Source: Lachnospiraceae bacterium C1.1 (lineage in GTDB: Bacteria > Bacillota > Clostridia > Lachnospirales > Lachnospiraceae). Taken from it: 64,000 nt of DNA. The translations under genes were made by a program, and so were the position numbers. The notes beneath the pieces were generated by a model, which made no database searches, was not told the DNA's origin, and saw only the letters and a list, made by a program, of their open reading frames with translations. The stretch spans positions 3,362,001-3,426,000 of the forward strand of contig JAUISW010000001.1 of the NCBI GenBank assembly GCA_030434875.1, read 5' to 3'. This document shows positions 32,387 to 41,154 of the stretch, piece after piece; position 1 is the first letter of the stretch, and each line of letters starts with the position of its first letter.

Positions 32387-33766
32387 ATGGAGGAAAAAAG
32401 ACAGGCAATTTATAATGCCTCGGAACTTGGAAAACCTAAAATGATGCTGTTGGGACTGCAGCATATGTTTGCAATGTTTGGTGCAACTATTCTCGTGCCG
32501 ATATTGGTAAACAGTTATTTTAATGGTGAGGGACTTTCAGTACAGGTTACACTCTTTTTTGCAGGTGTTGGTACTTTATTATTTCATTTGTGTTCTAAAT
32601 TTCGTGTTCCGGCTTTTCTCGGTTCATCTTTCGCATTTCTTGGCGGCTTCGCTACAATCGCAGAATTAAAATCAGGAATATTTGAAAATATGACCTACGG
32701 GGAAAAACTTCCTTATGCATGTGGAGGAATAGTTGTTGCAGGACTTTTGTATCTGATCCTTGCGGTTATCATTAAATTGGTTGGCGTAAAAAGAGTAATG
32801 CATTTCCTTCCGCCGGTAGTGACTGGACCGATGATCATTTGTATCGGACTTTCACTGGCGCCCTCTGCTGTAACTAATGCATCGGCAAACTGGCTGCTGG
32901 CATTCATTGCTTTTGCAGTAGTAGTTATATTCAATATCTGGGGTAAAGGTTTATGGAAGATATTACCGATACTTATGGGCGTGATCATTTCTTATATTGC
33001 AGCAATGATCTTTCAGGCAGCGGGATTAGTAAATGCAGATGGAAGTGCGATAATCGATTACAGCTCTATTGCAGGTGCAAGTCTTGTTGGACTTCCGGAT
33101 TTTATCGTTGCAAAATTTGATATCACAGCTATTCTTGTCATGGCGCCTATTGCAATAGCAACAATGATGGAACACGTTGGAGATATTTCAGCTATATCGG
33201 CTACAGTGGATAAGAACTTTGTGAAAGATCCCGGTCTTCATAGAACTCTTTTAGGTGACGGACTCGCAACCGCACTTGCAGGAATGTTTGGAGGTCCTGC
33301 AAATACAACCTATGGTGAAAATACCGGAGTGCTTGAACTTTCAAAAGTTTATGATCCAAAGGTCGTAAGAATTGCTGCTGTGTATGCTATAGTAATAAGT
33401 TTTATTCCTAAAATAGCAGAGGTTATCGGAACTATGCCGACAGCAATAATCGGTGGTATAAGTTTTGTGCTTTATGGAATGATCTCCGCTATTGGAGTAA
33501 GAAATGTAGTTGAAAATAAGGTTGATTTCACAAAATCAAGAAACCTTATAGTTGCAGCAGTTATTCTTGTATCAGGTCTTGGTTTTTCAGACGGACTTAC
33601 CTTTAATATCGCAGGAACTCCTGTAACTCTGACATCACTTGCTATAGCAGCTATACTTGGAATCGTGCTTAATGCAATACTTCCCGGAAATGATTATGAA
33701 TTTGAAAAAAATCATCAGGGCGATATAAACAGAGGTGTAAGCTTTAATAATCCCATAGCAGAATAA
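32387..33766 (+). CDS. uraA: Uracil permease / NCS2 family nucleobase transporter
   Basis: 459 aa with about 12-14 membrane helices. The opening motif LGLQHMFAMFGATILVPILV and the later TMMEHVGDISAISA and GPANTTYGENTGVL motifs are those of the uracil/xanthine (NCS2) family, and TTYGENTGVL points to uracil. It imports uracil by proton symport for the pyrimidine salvage pathway. The start is ATG 32387 after AAAAGGAGAA. No PyrR-binding leader was recognised in the short 5' region. A bidirectional terminator follows. Confidence 0.92.
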   Translation: MEEKRQAIYNASELGKPKMMLLGLQHMFAMFGATILVPILVNSYFNGEGLSVQVTLFFAGVGTLLFHLCSKFRVPAFLGSSFAFLGGFATIAELKSGIFENMTYGEKLPYACGGIVVAGLLYLILAVIIKLVGVKRVMHFLPPVVTGPMIICIGLSLAPSAVTNASANWLLAFIAFAVVVIFNIWGKGLWKILPILMGVIISYIAAMIFQAAGLVNADGSAIIDYSSIAGASLVGLPDFIVAKFDITAILVMAPIAIATMMEHVGDISAISATVDKNFVKDPGLHRTLLGDGLATALAGMFGGPANTTYGENTGVLELSKVYDPKVVRIAAVYAIVISFIPKIAEVIGTMPTAIIGGISFVLYGMISAIGVRNVVENKVDFTKSRNLIVAAVILVSGLGFSDGLTFNIAGTPVTLTSLAIAAILGIVLNAILPGNDYEFEKNHQGDINRGVSFNNPIAE

Positions 33767-33772
33767 AATATG

Positions 33773-33812
33773 ATAGACCGGTTTATCTGATCTGAGATAA
33801 ACCGGTCTATTT
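33773..33812. terminator. Bidirectional terminator between uraA and the membrane protein gene
   Basis: ATAGACCGGTTTATCT ... AGATAAACCGGTCTAT followed by TTTT, between convergent genes. Confidence 0.9.
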
Positions 33813-34193
33813 TTATTCTTTATTAAATTGTGAAAGTCCTGCTAATATAAATATGAATCCAACGATCCAGTAAATATTGGTCAGTCTGTTAGTGGTTCCG
33901 TAGATATCAAGAATACCTTTGAAAATACTTCCTACAGTAAGGAATGAAATTCCGGCAGCATGAAAGCTTAAGGAAACCGTAGAAGGGGCTTTAACCCTTC
34001 CTGCCATGGCAAGGGATTTCCTGAATTTTAAATAAAGGCATCCACCTATAAACGGGAATAAAAATGCATATACCATGAAAGCCGAATAAACACTGTAACT
34101 GAAATGCTCGTATATCATCCCGAAAAAGATGAGAAAGAGTGATATATAGAAATATTTTTTTATAAGTTTATTCTCCGATACAGACAATGTCAC
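33813..34193 (-). CDS. Small polytopic membrane protein, 126 aa
   Basis: Four hydrophobic helices (for example YFYISLFLIFFGMIYEHF and IYWIVGFIFILAGL) and little else; no family recognised. The start overlaps the end of the NAGPA gene by 26 nt, so it is the last cistron of the cell-surface cluster at 33.8-37.9 kb. It may support synthesis or anchoring of a surface glycan, which is inferred from neighbours only. Confidence 0.75.
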   Translation of the reverse strand: MTLSVSENKLIKKYFYISLFLIFFGMIYEHFSYSVYSAFMVYAFLFPFIGGCLYLKFRKSLAMAGRVKAPSTVSLSFHAAGISFLTVGSIFKGILDIYGTTNRLTNIYWIVGFIFILAGLSQFNKE

Positions 34194-35244
34194 TCACCTT
34201 CCTTTCTGCAACATCTGAGGAATCTGAAGAAGATTCGCTTGAATTTTCAGTTGATTTTTTTATGGCAGAGTTTGAAGAACTGCTGCGTTTACCGGGACCT
34301 CCATTAGAGTGTCCTCCTCCTGAAGGCATATCTGATGCCTGAGAGTTTCCACCGGGTCTGCCGCCCGGTCCTCCGGATCCGCCTTTTCCGCCGCCAAGTC
34401 CGATCGAGGTAGGATTATTTATTATCTTACCCTGAAAATACATTGTCGAAGAACCGCCTCCATCGAGGTTGTAGGCTGTCTCGCATCCCATTTCGCTCAT
34501 AAAATAAGCAAGTTCTGAGAGACTTAAGCCTTCACTTTCGGAGGTTCTTCCATCGGAAACTACAAAAATATAATGCAGGTCATCGATCTGACCGATTGCT
34601 GTTCTTGGATTGCTTGCCATGGCCTTTCCGACTTCTTCATTTTTTGTAACTGCAATTTCACCGTCGATCATAAGCGCCGGGCCAAAGGAAAGAACATCAG
34701 AAACATCATCTTCGATAAGAGATTCAGCTGAGGTTTCGCCTTCATTTATTATCGCAAAGGAACCATCCGAATTTATCACAAGATCTTCGTTGGAGCTGTC
34801 AGCAGTATCTCTGTAGAGGGTATTATTTCTGATGACATATCCGCTTTCCTGAATTCCGTAAAAATCACCATTTATGGCAAGGATAGCATCTGCTTCTTCA
34901 GCGATATCTGAGGTTTCTGCGGTTATATTTTTACCGTAGGTATTATTAGCGAGAGCAGTATAGAGATATTCCGGAGAGCTGATAGTAACGTCTGCAGCAT
35001 AAACAGTCGTATCCTGAAAACGATAGGAATTAACGCTTATTGAAATATTCTCAGAATTATAATTACCGATATTTTCCGTGAATTCAATATCAGAGAAAAC
35101 AGCAGCGGCAGCGGTTCCATAACTATGTGATATAACAAAGGTATCAAGCAGGGAATAGGCTGTAAAAGCGATGAGTGCCGTAACCCATCCTATATTGAAA
35201 AATCTGAGCTTGTTAAATTTTGACAAAGATAAACCCTCCTTCAT
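34168..35244 (-). CDS. Phosphodiester glycosidase (NAGPA/DUF2233) family exoprotein
   Basis: 358 aa. An N-terminal membrane anchor or signal (IGWVTALIAFTAYSLLDTFVI, about 15-40) is followed by the NAGPA domain with the hallmark motifs ILAINGDFYG, NPRTAIGQ, VSDGR and AYNLDGGGSSTMYF. The tail is Gly/Pro/Ser-rich (GGKGGSGGPGGRPGGNS) and ends in VSDIVCIGE, a usual family ending. Family members cleave GlcNAc-phosphodiester links; in bacteria many act on wall-associated glycopolymers. It is co-transcribed with the GT2-GtrA gene 5 bases upstream. Confidence 0.9.
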   Translation of the reverse strand: MKEGLSLSKFNKLRFFNIGWVTALIAFTAYSLLDTFVISHSYGTAAAAVFSDIEFTENIGNYNSENISISVNSYRFQDTTVYAADVTISSPEYLYTALANNTYGKNITAETSDIAEEADAILAINGDFYGIQESGYVIRNNTLYRDTADSSNEDLVINSDGSFAIINEGETSAESLIEDDVSDVLSFGPALMIDGEIAVTKNEEVGKAMASNPRTAIGQIDDLHYIFVVSDGRTSESEGLSLSELAYFMSEMGCETAYNLDGGGSSTMYFQGKIINNPTSIGLGGGKGGSGGPGGRPGGNSQASDMPSGGGHSNGGPGKRSSSSNSAIKKSTENSSESSSDSSDVAERKVSDIVCIGE

Positions 35245-35249
35245 ATAAT

Positions 35250-36308
35250 TTACGGTTTACTGAGAATAATTTTTTTCTTCTTAAAAATAAAAAAATGTTG
35301 TATGCTCCAGCTTATTAAGAAGAATAAGATTTCACATATTATCTTCGCTAAAAAACGATTTAGAAGAAATGAATTAACAAGAATATTTAAGCAGAGAGTA
35401 TTGGCTGCGAGTATTGCTGAAACCAATAAAAAATACTGAATTGCAGTATTTAAAATGGACTCTTTATTCTTAAAGACAATATTCCTGTTGAAACTAAAGT
35501 TAAAGAACGAGCTCACTATTCTGGCTCCTATATTTGCTATCGATACACTGCAGCTAACAGGCAGGTTCAGTAATATCACAGATAAAAATGAATAAAAACT
35601 GAAATCGATAAAAAAAGAGAGAAGGGATGAAGCTGAAAATAAAACTATCTCTCTGTATATTTTGTAGGAATCCAATAAAGGGTTAAAATGAGATGAGGAG
35701 TTTCCGGGTCTGTAAACAGTTTCAATCGGTATTTCTCTTATAGAGACAGATTCTCTCGCTGATGTCAAAAGAACATTCATCTCATATTCATAACGGTCTC
35801 CTTCAATATCCAGCATGAAAGGAAGCATTGAAGAATCAAAAGCCCTAAGGCCGCTTTGGGTATCATATACCCTGCAGCCTGTAGAAATTTTGAAAACTGA
35901 TCTTGTGAGTGCATTTCCAAAACGGCTTCGGAAAGGACAGGTTTTATCAAGAACACGACTTCCGATAACTATCGAGGAAGGATAATGTGAAGCTTCCGTA
36001 AGAACCCTGTTGATATCCTCGAGTTTGTGTTGTCCGTCAGCATCAGCCGTTACGATAGTCAGAGGATTAGAGTAATGCTTTAATATATGTTTATAGGCAT
36101 ATTTTAAGGCGTGGCCTTTTCCCTGATTTTTTTTATAGGAAAGAACTGTGGCAAATTCCGAGCCGGCTCTGAAAATTTCATCATAATCAGAGGAGCTTCC
36201 GTCATTAACGATAATTACCTCGATCCCGTTGTCTGAAAGGGCTGATGCTATATCTATAAGGGATTCATCCGGCTCAAAAGCCGGAATGACTGCTAACTTG
36301 CGCTTCAT
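35250..36308 (-). CDS. GT2 glycosyltransferase fused to GtrA-like membrane domain
   Basis: 352 aa. The N-terminal GT-A domain (about 1-215) has VNDGSSSDYDEIF, the DADGQH metal motif and an SGLRAFD segment, as in dolichol-phosphate mannose synthase-like enzymes. The C-terminal GtrA-like part has four membrane helices. Such enzymes make or flip polyprenyl-phosphate sugars used for wall decoration. Start ATG 36306-36308 follows GGAGGTGAATCTT and lies 35 nt inside the upstream DUF4353 gene, so translation is coupled. The longer open frame starts inside that gene and is rejected. Confidence 0.9.
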   Translation of the reverse strand: MKRKLAVIPAFEPDESLIDIASALSDNGIEVIIVNDGSSSDYDEIFRAGSEFATVLSYKKNQGKGHALKYAYKHILKHYSNPLTIVTADADGQHKLEDINRVLTEASHYPSSIVIGSRVLDKTCPFRSRFGNALTRSVFKISTGCRVYDTQSGLRAFDSSMLPFMLDIEGDRYEYEMNVLLTSARESVSIREIPIETVYRPGNSSSHFNPLLDSYKIYREIVLFSASSLLSFFIDFSFYSFLSVILLNLPVSCSVSIANIGARIVSSFFNFSFNRNIVFKNKESILNTAIQYFLLVSAILAANTLCLNILVNSFLLNRFLAKIICEILFFLISWSIQHFFIFKKKKIILSKP

Positions 36309-37914
36309 AAGATTCACCTCCGGAGCAATTAAATGTAAAACTTTCGTCTTCATTAAATTCAGGAACTGCTGCCTGAAGATAGTTACACTCCTTAGCTGTT
36401 TCAAAGCTATATAAGATATTTCCCTCTTCATCTTCAATAGTTACGGTTTCACCTGCTGCAAGGCTGTCGGATACAGATGCTGAAAGCATGGTTATGCTTG
36501 AAGAATCTGCAGTAAGGCTTTCCGCCATTCCGCTTGATCCTGAAAGGAGAAGAACTCCTCCTGTCATGACGCAGTCGCCGTTATAATCAAGGGCAGAGTC
36601 GCCACCGCCTGTGGAACCTGAAACGTATGTATAACCACCTGTTATATAAATGTCACCGTTGGAGTCAAGTCCGTCACCGCCGGCATTTACTGTAAGTTCT
36701 CCACCATTAATGGTCAGATTTCCGTCAATGGTCTCGAAGGTGCCTCCCATTCCACCGCCGGGTGCACCACCACCGGGCATTCTGCCGCCACCGGGCATTC
36801 CGCCGCCACCCGGCATTTCACCGGCTGCGGGCATTGCGTTATCAGCAGAAACTGAATTATCTGAAACAGCATCTGAAAAAGATGAATTATTTGAAACGGT
36901 GATAAATTCAGCAGCATTTTCTGAGATTCCAACAGAAGCTCCTCTACGGCTACCACCGTGACTTCCACCGCCACCGGGCTTTCCGCCACCGGGACCTCCT
37001 CCCATTCCGCCAAGGGCTGCATTTCCGGAGAGTCCGCCGGGTATGGCATTATTTTCACTGCTATCAGACTCAGTATCTTCAGAAATATTTATACCGTCAT
37101 CTTTTGCTGTAATATCTACATTACCGTCGTTTAAGGTCATATACTGTGTTTCAATGCCTTCGTCAGAGGCATTTATTATGAGATCTCCGCCATTGATCTC
37201 AACAGAATAAACAGAATCTATACCCTCATCAGCGGCAATAGCAGTAACATTTCCGCCATTCATTACAAATTTTCCGGAATTGGAATCATCGTTATTTGAA
37301 GTCTTAAGGGCATCACCGCCGGCATTAGCATAGATGTCACCGCCATCGATCTCTAGACTGTCCCTTCCGATAATTCCGTCATCTACAGAATTTACGGAAA
37401 CAGTTCCGGAGGAAACAACAAGATTATCTTTGGATTTAATAGCATCATTCATTCCTGCTTCTATGGTAAGGCTTCCGCTTCCTGTTATTGTCAGATCTGA
37501 TTTAGAGTAGATCGCTGCTGTAATATCTTCATCAGAGCCTTCTTCCCTGGCATCGGTAATATAATTATCAGTGCCTTCAACGAGGGTAATAGTTGCTGAG
37601 GCTGCTTTTTTTATATAAATCGGGGCATTTTCCGTACTCGTTATATTCACACCGTTTAGAATGAGGTTGACTCTGGAATCATCTCCAACATCGACAGTGA
37701 TCGAAGCTTCTTCGGCAGAACCGCTTATGATATAGTTTCCGCCGGTCGTGATCTCAATATCGGAATTTTCATCTGAGATAAAAATCTTTGTACCGCTGAG
37801 TCCACTGACGGGGGTCAGCTGAGCACTTGTAATGAGAAAGATCAATAGAGTGATTATTCCAAAAGAAATATGTACTTTGTAACGCTTAAAAATAAAAGAT
37901 AAACAATCAGACAT
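36274..37914 (-). CDS. DUF4353 carbohydrate-binding-type beta-helix surface protein
   Basis: 546 aa with a signal/anchor helix (VHISFGIITLLIFLITSAQ) and many parallel beta-helix turns (patterns such as INGGDLIINASDEGIETQYMTL and SGTVSVNSVDDGIIGRDSL). A Gly/Pro/Met-rich low-complexity section occurs at roughly 300-400 (GGMGGGPGGGKPGGGG; PGGGGMPGGGRMPGGG). This is the DUF4353 family, usually found with CotH, VTC-type and NAGPA genes. It may bind surface polymers. Start ATG 37912-37914 has AAAGGAGGG upstream. It is the first gene of the surface cluster. Confidence 0.85.
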   Translation of the reverse strand: MSDCLSFIFKRYKVHISFGIITLLIFLITSAQLTPVSGLSGTKIFISDENSDIEITTGGNYIISGSAEEASITVDVGDDSRVNLILNGVNITSTENAPIYIKKAASATITLVEGTDNYITDAREEGSDEDITAAIYSKSDLTITGSGSLTIEAGMNDAIKSKDNLVVSSGTVSVNSVDDGIIGRDSLEIDGGDIYANAGGDALKTSNNDDSNSGKFVMNGGNVTAIAADEGIDSVYSVEINGGDLIINASDEGIETQYMTLNDGNVDITAKDDGINISEDTESDSSENNAIPGGLSGNAALGGMGGGPGGGKPGGGGSHGGSRRGASVGISENAAEFITVSNNSSFSDAVSDNSVSADNAMPAAGEMPGGGGMPGGGRMPGGGAPGGGMGGTFETIDGNLTINGGELTVNAGGDGLDSNGDIYITGGYTYVSGSTGGGDSALDYNGDCVMTGGVLLLSGSSGMAESLTADSSSITMLSASVSDSLAAGETVTIEDEEGNILYSFETAKECNYLQAAVPEFNEDESFTFNCSGGESYEAQVSSHSGF

Positions 37915-38067
37915 GTCAATCCCTCCTTTCAACAGATTATTCATGGGAAAATTCATCTGAATTTGGCATGAATTCTTTTTCACACTTCCTAGTTTAGAAA
38001 ATGATATCGTAACAATAGGGAAAGGCAGTGTTTAAAATGTGAAAAAAGTAAGGATTGATGGGCATTG

Positions 38068-38107
38068 TCAGACAATGACCATTGATATGGATAAGGGACT
38101 TTTTGAT
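38068..38107. other. Short gap between DUF4353 leader and GIY-YIG gene
   Basis: An AAGGGACTT hairpin partner spans 38096-38126 and overlaps the GIY-YIG stop, forming a terminator on the minus strand. Confidence 0.4.
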
Positions 38108-38371
38108 TCAGATAAGTCCCTTTTCGGAAATGAGTTTAGATTTCTGGCTATGGTTAAGACGCTTGAGATGCCATTCTTTAGACATGGCTTCGTTTTTACT
38201 GCCAAATTCTTCGTACCAGACAAGTTTACAGGGACGTCTGCATCTGGTGTATTTAGCACCTTTTCCTTCGGATTCACCGTTGTGCTCAGAGAGCCGTCTT
38301 TCAAGGTCTGTCGTATAGCCTGTATAGTAGCTTCCATCGGCGCATAGAAGCATATAAGTAAAGTATTTCAT
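38108..38371 (-). CDS. GIY-YIG nuclease family protein (UPF0213 type)
   Basis: 87 aa with YFTYMLLCADGSYYTGYTTDLERRLSEHN (the GIY-YIG strand pair, here YYTGYT) and the catalytic Arg in DLERRL, then KGAKYTRCRRPCKLVW and SKNEAMSKEWHLKRL with the conserved Glu. Single-domain GIY-YIG proteins of this size are widespread and their cellular task is unclear, possibly DNA repair. It is transcribed divergently from the rhomboid gene. Confidence 0.9.
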   Translation of the reverse strand: MKYFTYMLLCADGSYYTGYTTDLERRLSEHNGESEGKGAKYTRCRRPCKLVWYEEFGSKNEAMSKEWHLKRLNHSQKSKLISEKGLI

Positions 38372-38444
38372 CGTTCACTTTCCTTTGAAACTATGGTATC
38401 ATAAGAACAAATCATATTTTACCATAAAACATTGTGAGGCGAAA

Positions 38445-39503
38445 TTGGATAAGAAAATTGCGGAGTATCTCGAAGGAAGAGGATATTATAATATACCCAA
38501 TGATGCCGGTAATGACATAAGGGTATTCTACAGAGTTGAATCAAGACTGGCAGCGGTGGTCATCCTGATCGATGCCAGAAAAATAATACTTTCCCGAAAT
38601 AATTTTCAGAAATTAAAGAATGACGTTGGAGGTATGTTCGCCTCAAAAGGTTATGACAATATTCAGATATTCAGTATTTTCATTGTCAGCAATACGATAG
38701 TCGGAAAAAACCTCACGGCAGAGGAAGAATATTCCTGGCTGGTAGATACCGGAAGCGGACGCCTTATAATATATGAGCATCAGCTTATAGATTTTGACGG
38801 ATTGAGAGATGGACTTGAAAAGCTTGTGGAAAGCGAGCCGCCGGAGGGTGGATTCAGGGAAGAAAAACTCACGATCCAGAAAGCTTTTGCAGATAATTTC
38901 ATTCATAATGAAGCCAGAATAACAATAGGTCTGATACTTATAAATATATTGGTATTTGTAGCTCTTTCACTGGGAGGCAATACATTGGATGCGGCATATA
39001 TGATAGACCATGGAGCCATGTATCCTTCCTATGTCATCTACAATAATGAATACTACAGACTTTTTACCTGTATGTTCATGCATTTTGGCGTCGAGCATCT
39101 TGCATCAAATATGCTCTCACTTTTTATATTCGGAGAAAAAGTTGAAAAGGCTATCGGAAAGGTTAAGTTTATAATTCTTTATCTGATGAGCGGTCTTTTG
39201 GCTGGGGGAGTTTCACTGATGACCTCATATATGCTCGGACTGGAGCGGGCATGTGCGGGGGCCAGCGGAGCAATATTCGGTGTAATAGGAGCTTTATTTG
39301 TAATAATAATTAAAGACAAAAACAGATTCAGGGAACTGACTGCGGCAAGGGTAGCGCTGATGATCGGCTATAGCCTTTTCGCCGGAATTACGGGAGGCGG
39401 AGTTGATAATTCAGCACATATTGGAGGTGTCATTGCCGGACTCGTACTGGGGGCAATCCTGTTCAGGAAAAAGAAAACGGAGATGAAGGGAAATGAAAGT
39501 TAA
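38445..39503 (+). CDS. Rhomboid family intramembrane serine protease
   Basis: About 352 aa. A soluble N-terminal domain (about 1-155, with a restriction-endonuclease-like look: AEYLEGRGYYNIP ... VVILIDARK) is followed by six membrane helices. The catalytic Ser is in GASGAIFGVIGALF and the His in NSAHIGGVIAGLV; the EHLASNMLSLF motif with the oxyanion Asn is also present. It cleaves membrane proteins within the bilayer. No ATG is available; TTG 38445 has GTGAGG upstream and is my choice (TTG 38385 or GTG 38434 are alternatives). It overlaps the next gene by 11 nt. Confidence 0.85.
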   Translation: MDKKIAEYLEGRGYYNIPNDAGNDIRVFYRVESRLAAVVILIDARKIILSRNNFQKLKNDVGGMFASKGYDNIQIFSIFIVSNTIVGKNLTAEEEYSWLVDTGSGRLIIYEHQLIDFDGLRDGLEKLVESEPPEGGFREEKLTIQKAFADNFIHNEARITIGLILINILVFVALSLGGNTLDAAYMIDHGAMYPSYVIYNNEYYRLFTCMFMHFGVEHLASNMLSLFIFGEKVEKAIGKVKFIILYLMSGLLAGGVSLMTSYMLGLERACAGASGAIFGVIGALFVIIIKDKNRFRELTAARVALMIGYSLFAGITGGGVDNSAHIGGVIAGLVLGAILFRKKKTEMKGNES

Positions 39504-40488
39504 TATTTATTATGGTGGACGTGGGATCATGGGAGACCCCACACTTTTCGCACTTAGTAAAATGCAGGGTGTTTTTGACGAACTCAATGTAAAGGTGGAG
39601 AGGCATAATCTTCACGAGGAGAGGAAGAATATTACTGCACTTCCGAGTACTTTAAATGATGCTGATGGAGTAATACTGGCATCGACTGTTGAATGGTACG
39701 GTGTTGGCGGATATATGATGGAATTTCTTGATGCCTGCTGGTACTATGGAAATAAGGAAAAAATCGCACAGCTTTATATGTGTCCTCTTGTTATGTCAAC
39801 TACATACGGAGAAAGAGAAGCACAGCTCACACTTATGTCGGCATGGGATATGCTTGGCGGAAAGACAATACCGGGACTTACCGGATATATTAAAGATTCA
39901 ATATCTTTTGAAATGAATCAAAATTACGTTTCTACTATAGAAAAGACTGCAGAGAGTTTTTACAGGAGTGTTTCAAAACATACCCTTGTGCTTCCTGCCA
40001 GCAATCAGGAGGTAAAATCTCTCGTATCTTCACCGGAAGCTATAGACCTTACGCCTCAGGAGACAGAGCAGCTTTCAAAATATGCTTCGGATGATAATTT
40101 CGTCCAGACGCAGAAAGAAGATATCCGTGAACTTGCGGATCGCTTTAAGACTCTTTTAAAAAATGATGGTGCCACAGAAGACGAAGTATTTCTTACAGAT
40201 ATGAAAAAACATTTCAAGGGTAATCGTTCTGTTGAGACATCGGTTAAACTCGAGATAGGCGATATTGCAAAACCTATGGCTGTAGAAATACATGGTGAAA
40301 GTCTGAGGGCTGATTATGAAGCTTTGGTAAATCCGATAGTTGTATTGAAACTTTCAAAAGAGACCATGAATTCGGTAGTACATGGAGAACTGAGTTTTCA
40401 GAGAGCTTTCATGATGGGAAGGATGCAGGTAAAGGGTGATTTTTCACAACTCAAGACTTTAGATGATGTATTTCCTTTTGGCGGCTGA
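39493..40488 (+). CDS. Flavodoxin-like oxidoreductase fused to SCP2 sterol-carrier domain
   Basis: 331 aa. Residues 1-165 look like an NAD(P)H-dependent FMN reductase/flavodoxin fold (KVNIYYGGRGIMGDPTLFALSKMQ; ADGVILASTVEWYGVGGYMMEFLDACWYYG; STTYGEREAQLTLMSAW). Residues about 235-331 form an SCP2-type lipid-binding domain (VEIHGESLRADYEALVNPIVVLKLS ... GELSFQRAFMMGRMQVKGDFSQL). The combination suggests redox chemistry on a hydrophobic substrate; the substrate is unknown. ATG 39493 has GAAGGGAAATG upstream and overlaps the rhomboid gene. Confidence 0.8.
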   Translation: MKVNIYYGGRGIMGDPTLFALSKMQGVFDELNVKVERHNLHEERKNITALPSTLNDADGVILASTVEWYGVGGYMMEFLDACWYYGNKEKIAQLYMCPLVMSTTYGEREAQLTLMSAWDMLGGKTIPGLTGYIKDSISFEMNQNYVSTIEKTAESFYRSVSKHTLVLPASNQEVKSLVSSPEAIDLTPQETEQLSKYASDDNFVQTQKEDIRELADRFKTLLKNDGATEDEVFLTDMKKHFKGNRSVETSVKLEIGDIAKPMAVEIHGESLRADYEALVNPIVVLKLSKETMNSVVHGELSFQRAFMMGRMQVKGDFSQLKTLDDVFPFGG

Positions 40489-40502
40489 ACAGATAAATAA
40501 TA

Positions 40503-40540
40503 AAAGGCATTGGTCCATAAATTATGGATCAATGCCCTTT
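40503..40540. terminator. Bidirectional terminator between flavodoxin-SCP2 and HIT genes
   Basis: AAAGGCATTGGTCCATAA and its complement ending CAATGCCCTTT form a hairpin with one mismatch; T residues follow on the plus strand and TTTATT on the minus strand. Confidence 0.85.
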
Positions 40541-40690
40541 CGTCACTTCGTTCCTCAAATTCATGACTTCTTGTGGGTCAATCAAGGAAAAGACCCACAA
40601 GAATCCGGCTTCGCCGGACACGCCTTCACCTTCCGGTGAAGCCTGGTCCAATACGATTCCCGTTTTTCTGAGGAAAAACAGGAATCTATA
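40541..40690 (-). repeat. Multi-hairpin 3' region of the HIT gene
   Basis: About 150 bases with stacked stems: CTTGTGGGTC/GACCCACAAG (40571-40603), TCCGGC/GCCGGA (40606-40619), TTCACC/GGTGAA (40626-40641) and a GATTCC...GGAATC pair. No gene. Same placement as the 138-bp elements (after a terminator, before a minus-strand 3' end) but a different sequence. Confidence 0.6.
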
Positions 40691-41098
40691 TTATTTTGTG
40701 AGTGTTTCAACTATTTCCTTGAGCTCTTCATCGGAGGGCTTGCCGGGTTTCCAGCCGATCTTCTGACCGTCATCTTTGTAACGGGGAATAAGGTGCAGAT
40801 GGAAGTGAAAAACAGTCTGACCTGCAACTTCGCCGTTATTCTGAACCAGATTAAAGCCGTCTGCATTGAGCTTTTCTGTCATTTCGGTGGCCATTTTCTT
40901 TGCAAGAACCATGGCTTTGGCAGCGGTTTCATCGGGAATCTCATAGATATTTGCATAATGTTCTTTCGGAAGAATAAGTGCATGGCCCTTTGTAGCCGGA
41001 CCCGCATCAAGGATCACTCTGAAATCATCATCTTCATAGAGAGTATTAGTTTCAAATACTCCGTTTGCAAGTTTACAAAAAATGCAATCATCCTTCAT
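40691..41098 (-). CDS. HIT family nucleotide-binding hydrolase
   Basis: 135 aa. The histidine triad HFHLHLIPRY is complete, preceded by LVQNNGEVAGQTVFHFH. The N-terminal DDCIFCKLANG gives the Cys pair seen in zinc-binding HIT proteins, and LPKEHYANIYEIPDE is the typical middle helix. Such proteins hydrolyse adenosine 5'-phosphoramidates or dinucleoside polyphosphates. It follows ahcY after a 57-base gap that holds an AGGCGGAT/ATCCGCCT hairpin and AGGAGGG. Confidence 0.92.
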   Translation of the reverse strand: MKDDCIFCKLANGVFETNTLYEDDDFRVILDAGPATKGHALILPKEHYANIYEIPDETAAKAMVLAKKMATEMTEKLNADGFNLVQNNGEVAGQTVFHFHLHLIPRYKDDGQKIGWKPGKPSDEELKEIVETLTK

Positions 41099-41154
41099 AT
41101 TAAAAACCCTCCTGTATTTAGGCGGATGTTATGATCCGCCTGTTTTTTAATTTA

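Noticed and set aside
35250..36437. Longer start of the GT2-GtrA gene (adds 43 residues)
   Set aside because: The extension lies inside the upstream gene and lacks a ribosome site; GGAGGTGAATCTT supports ATG 36306-36308.
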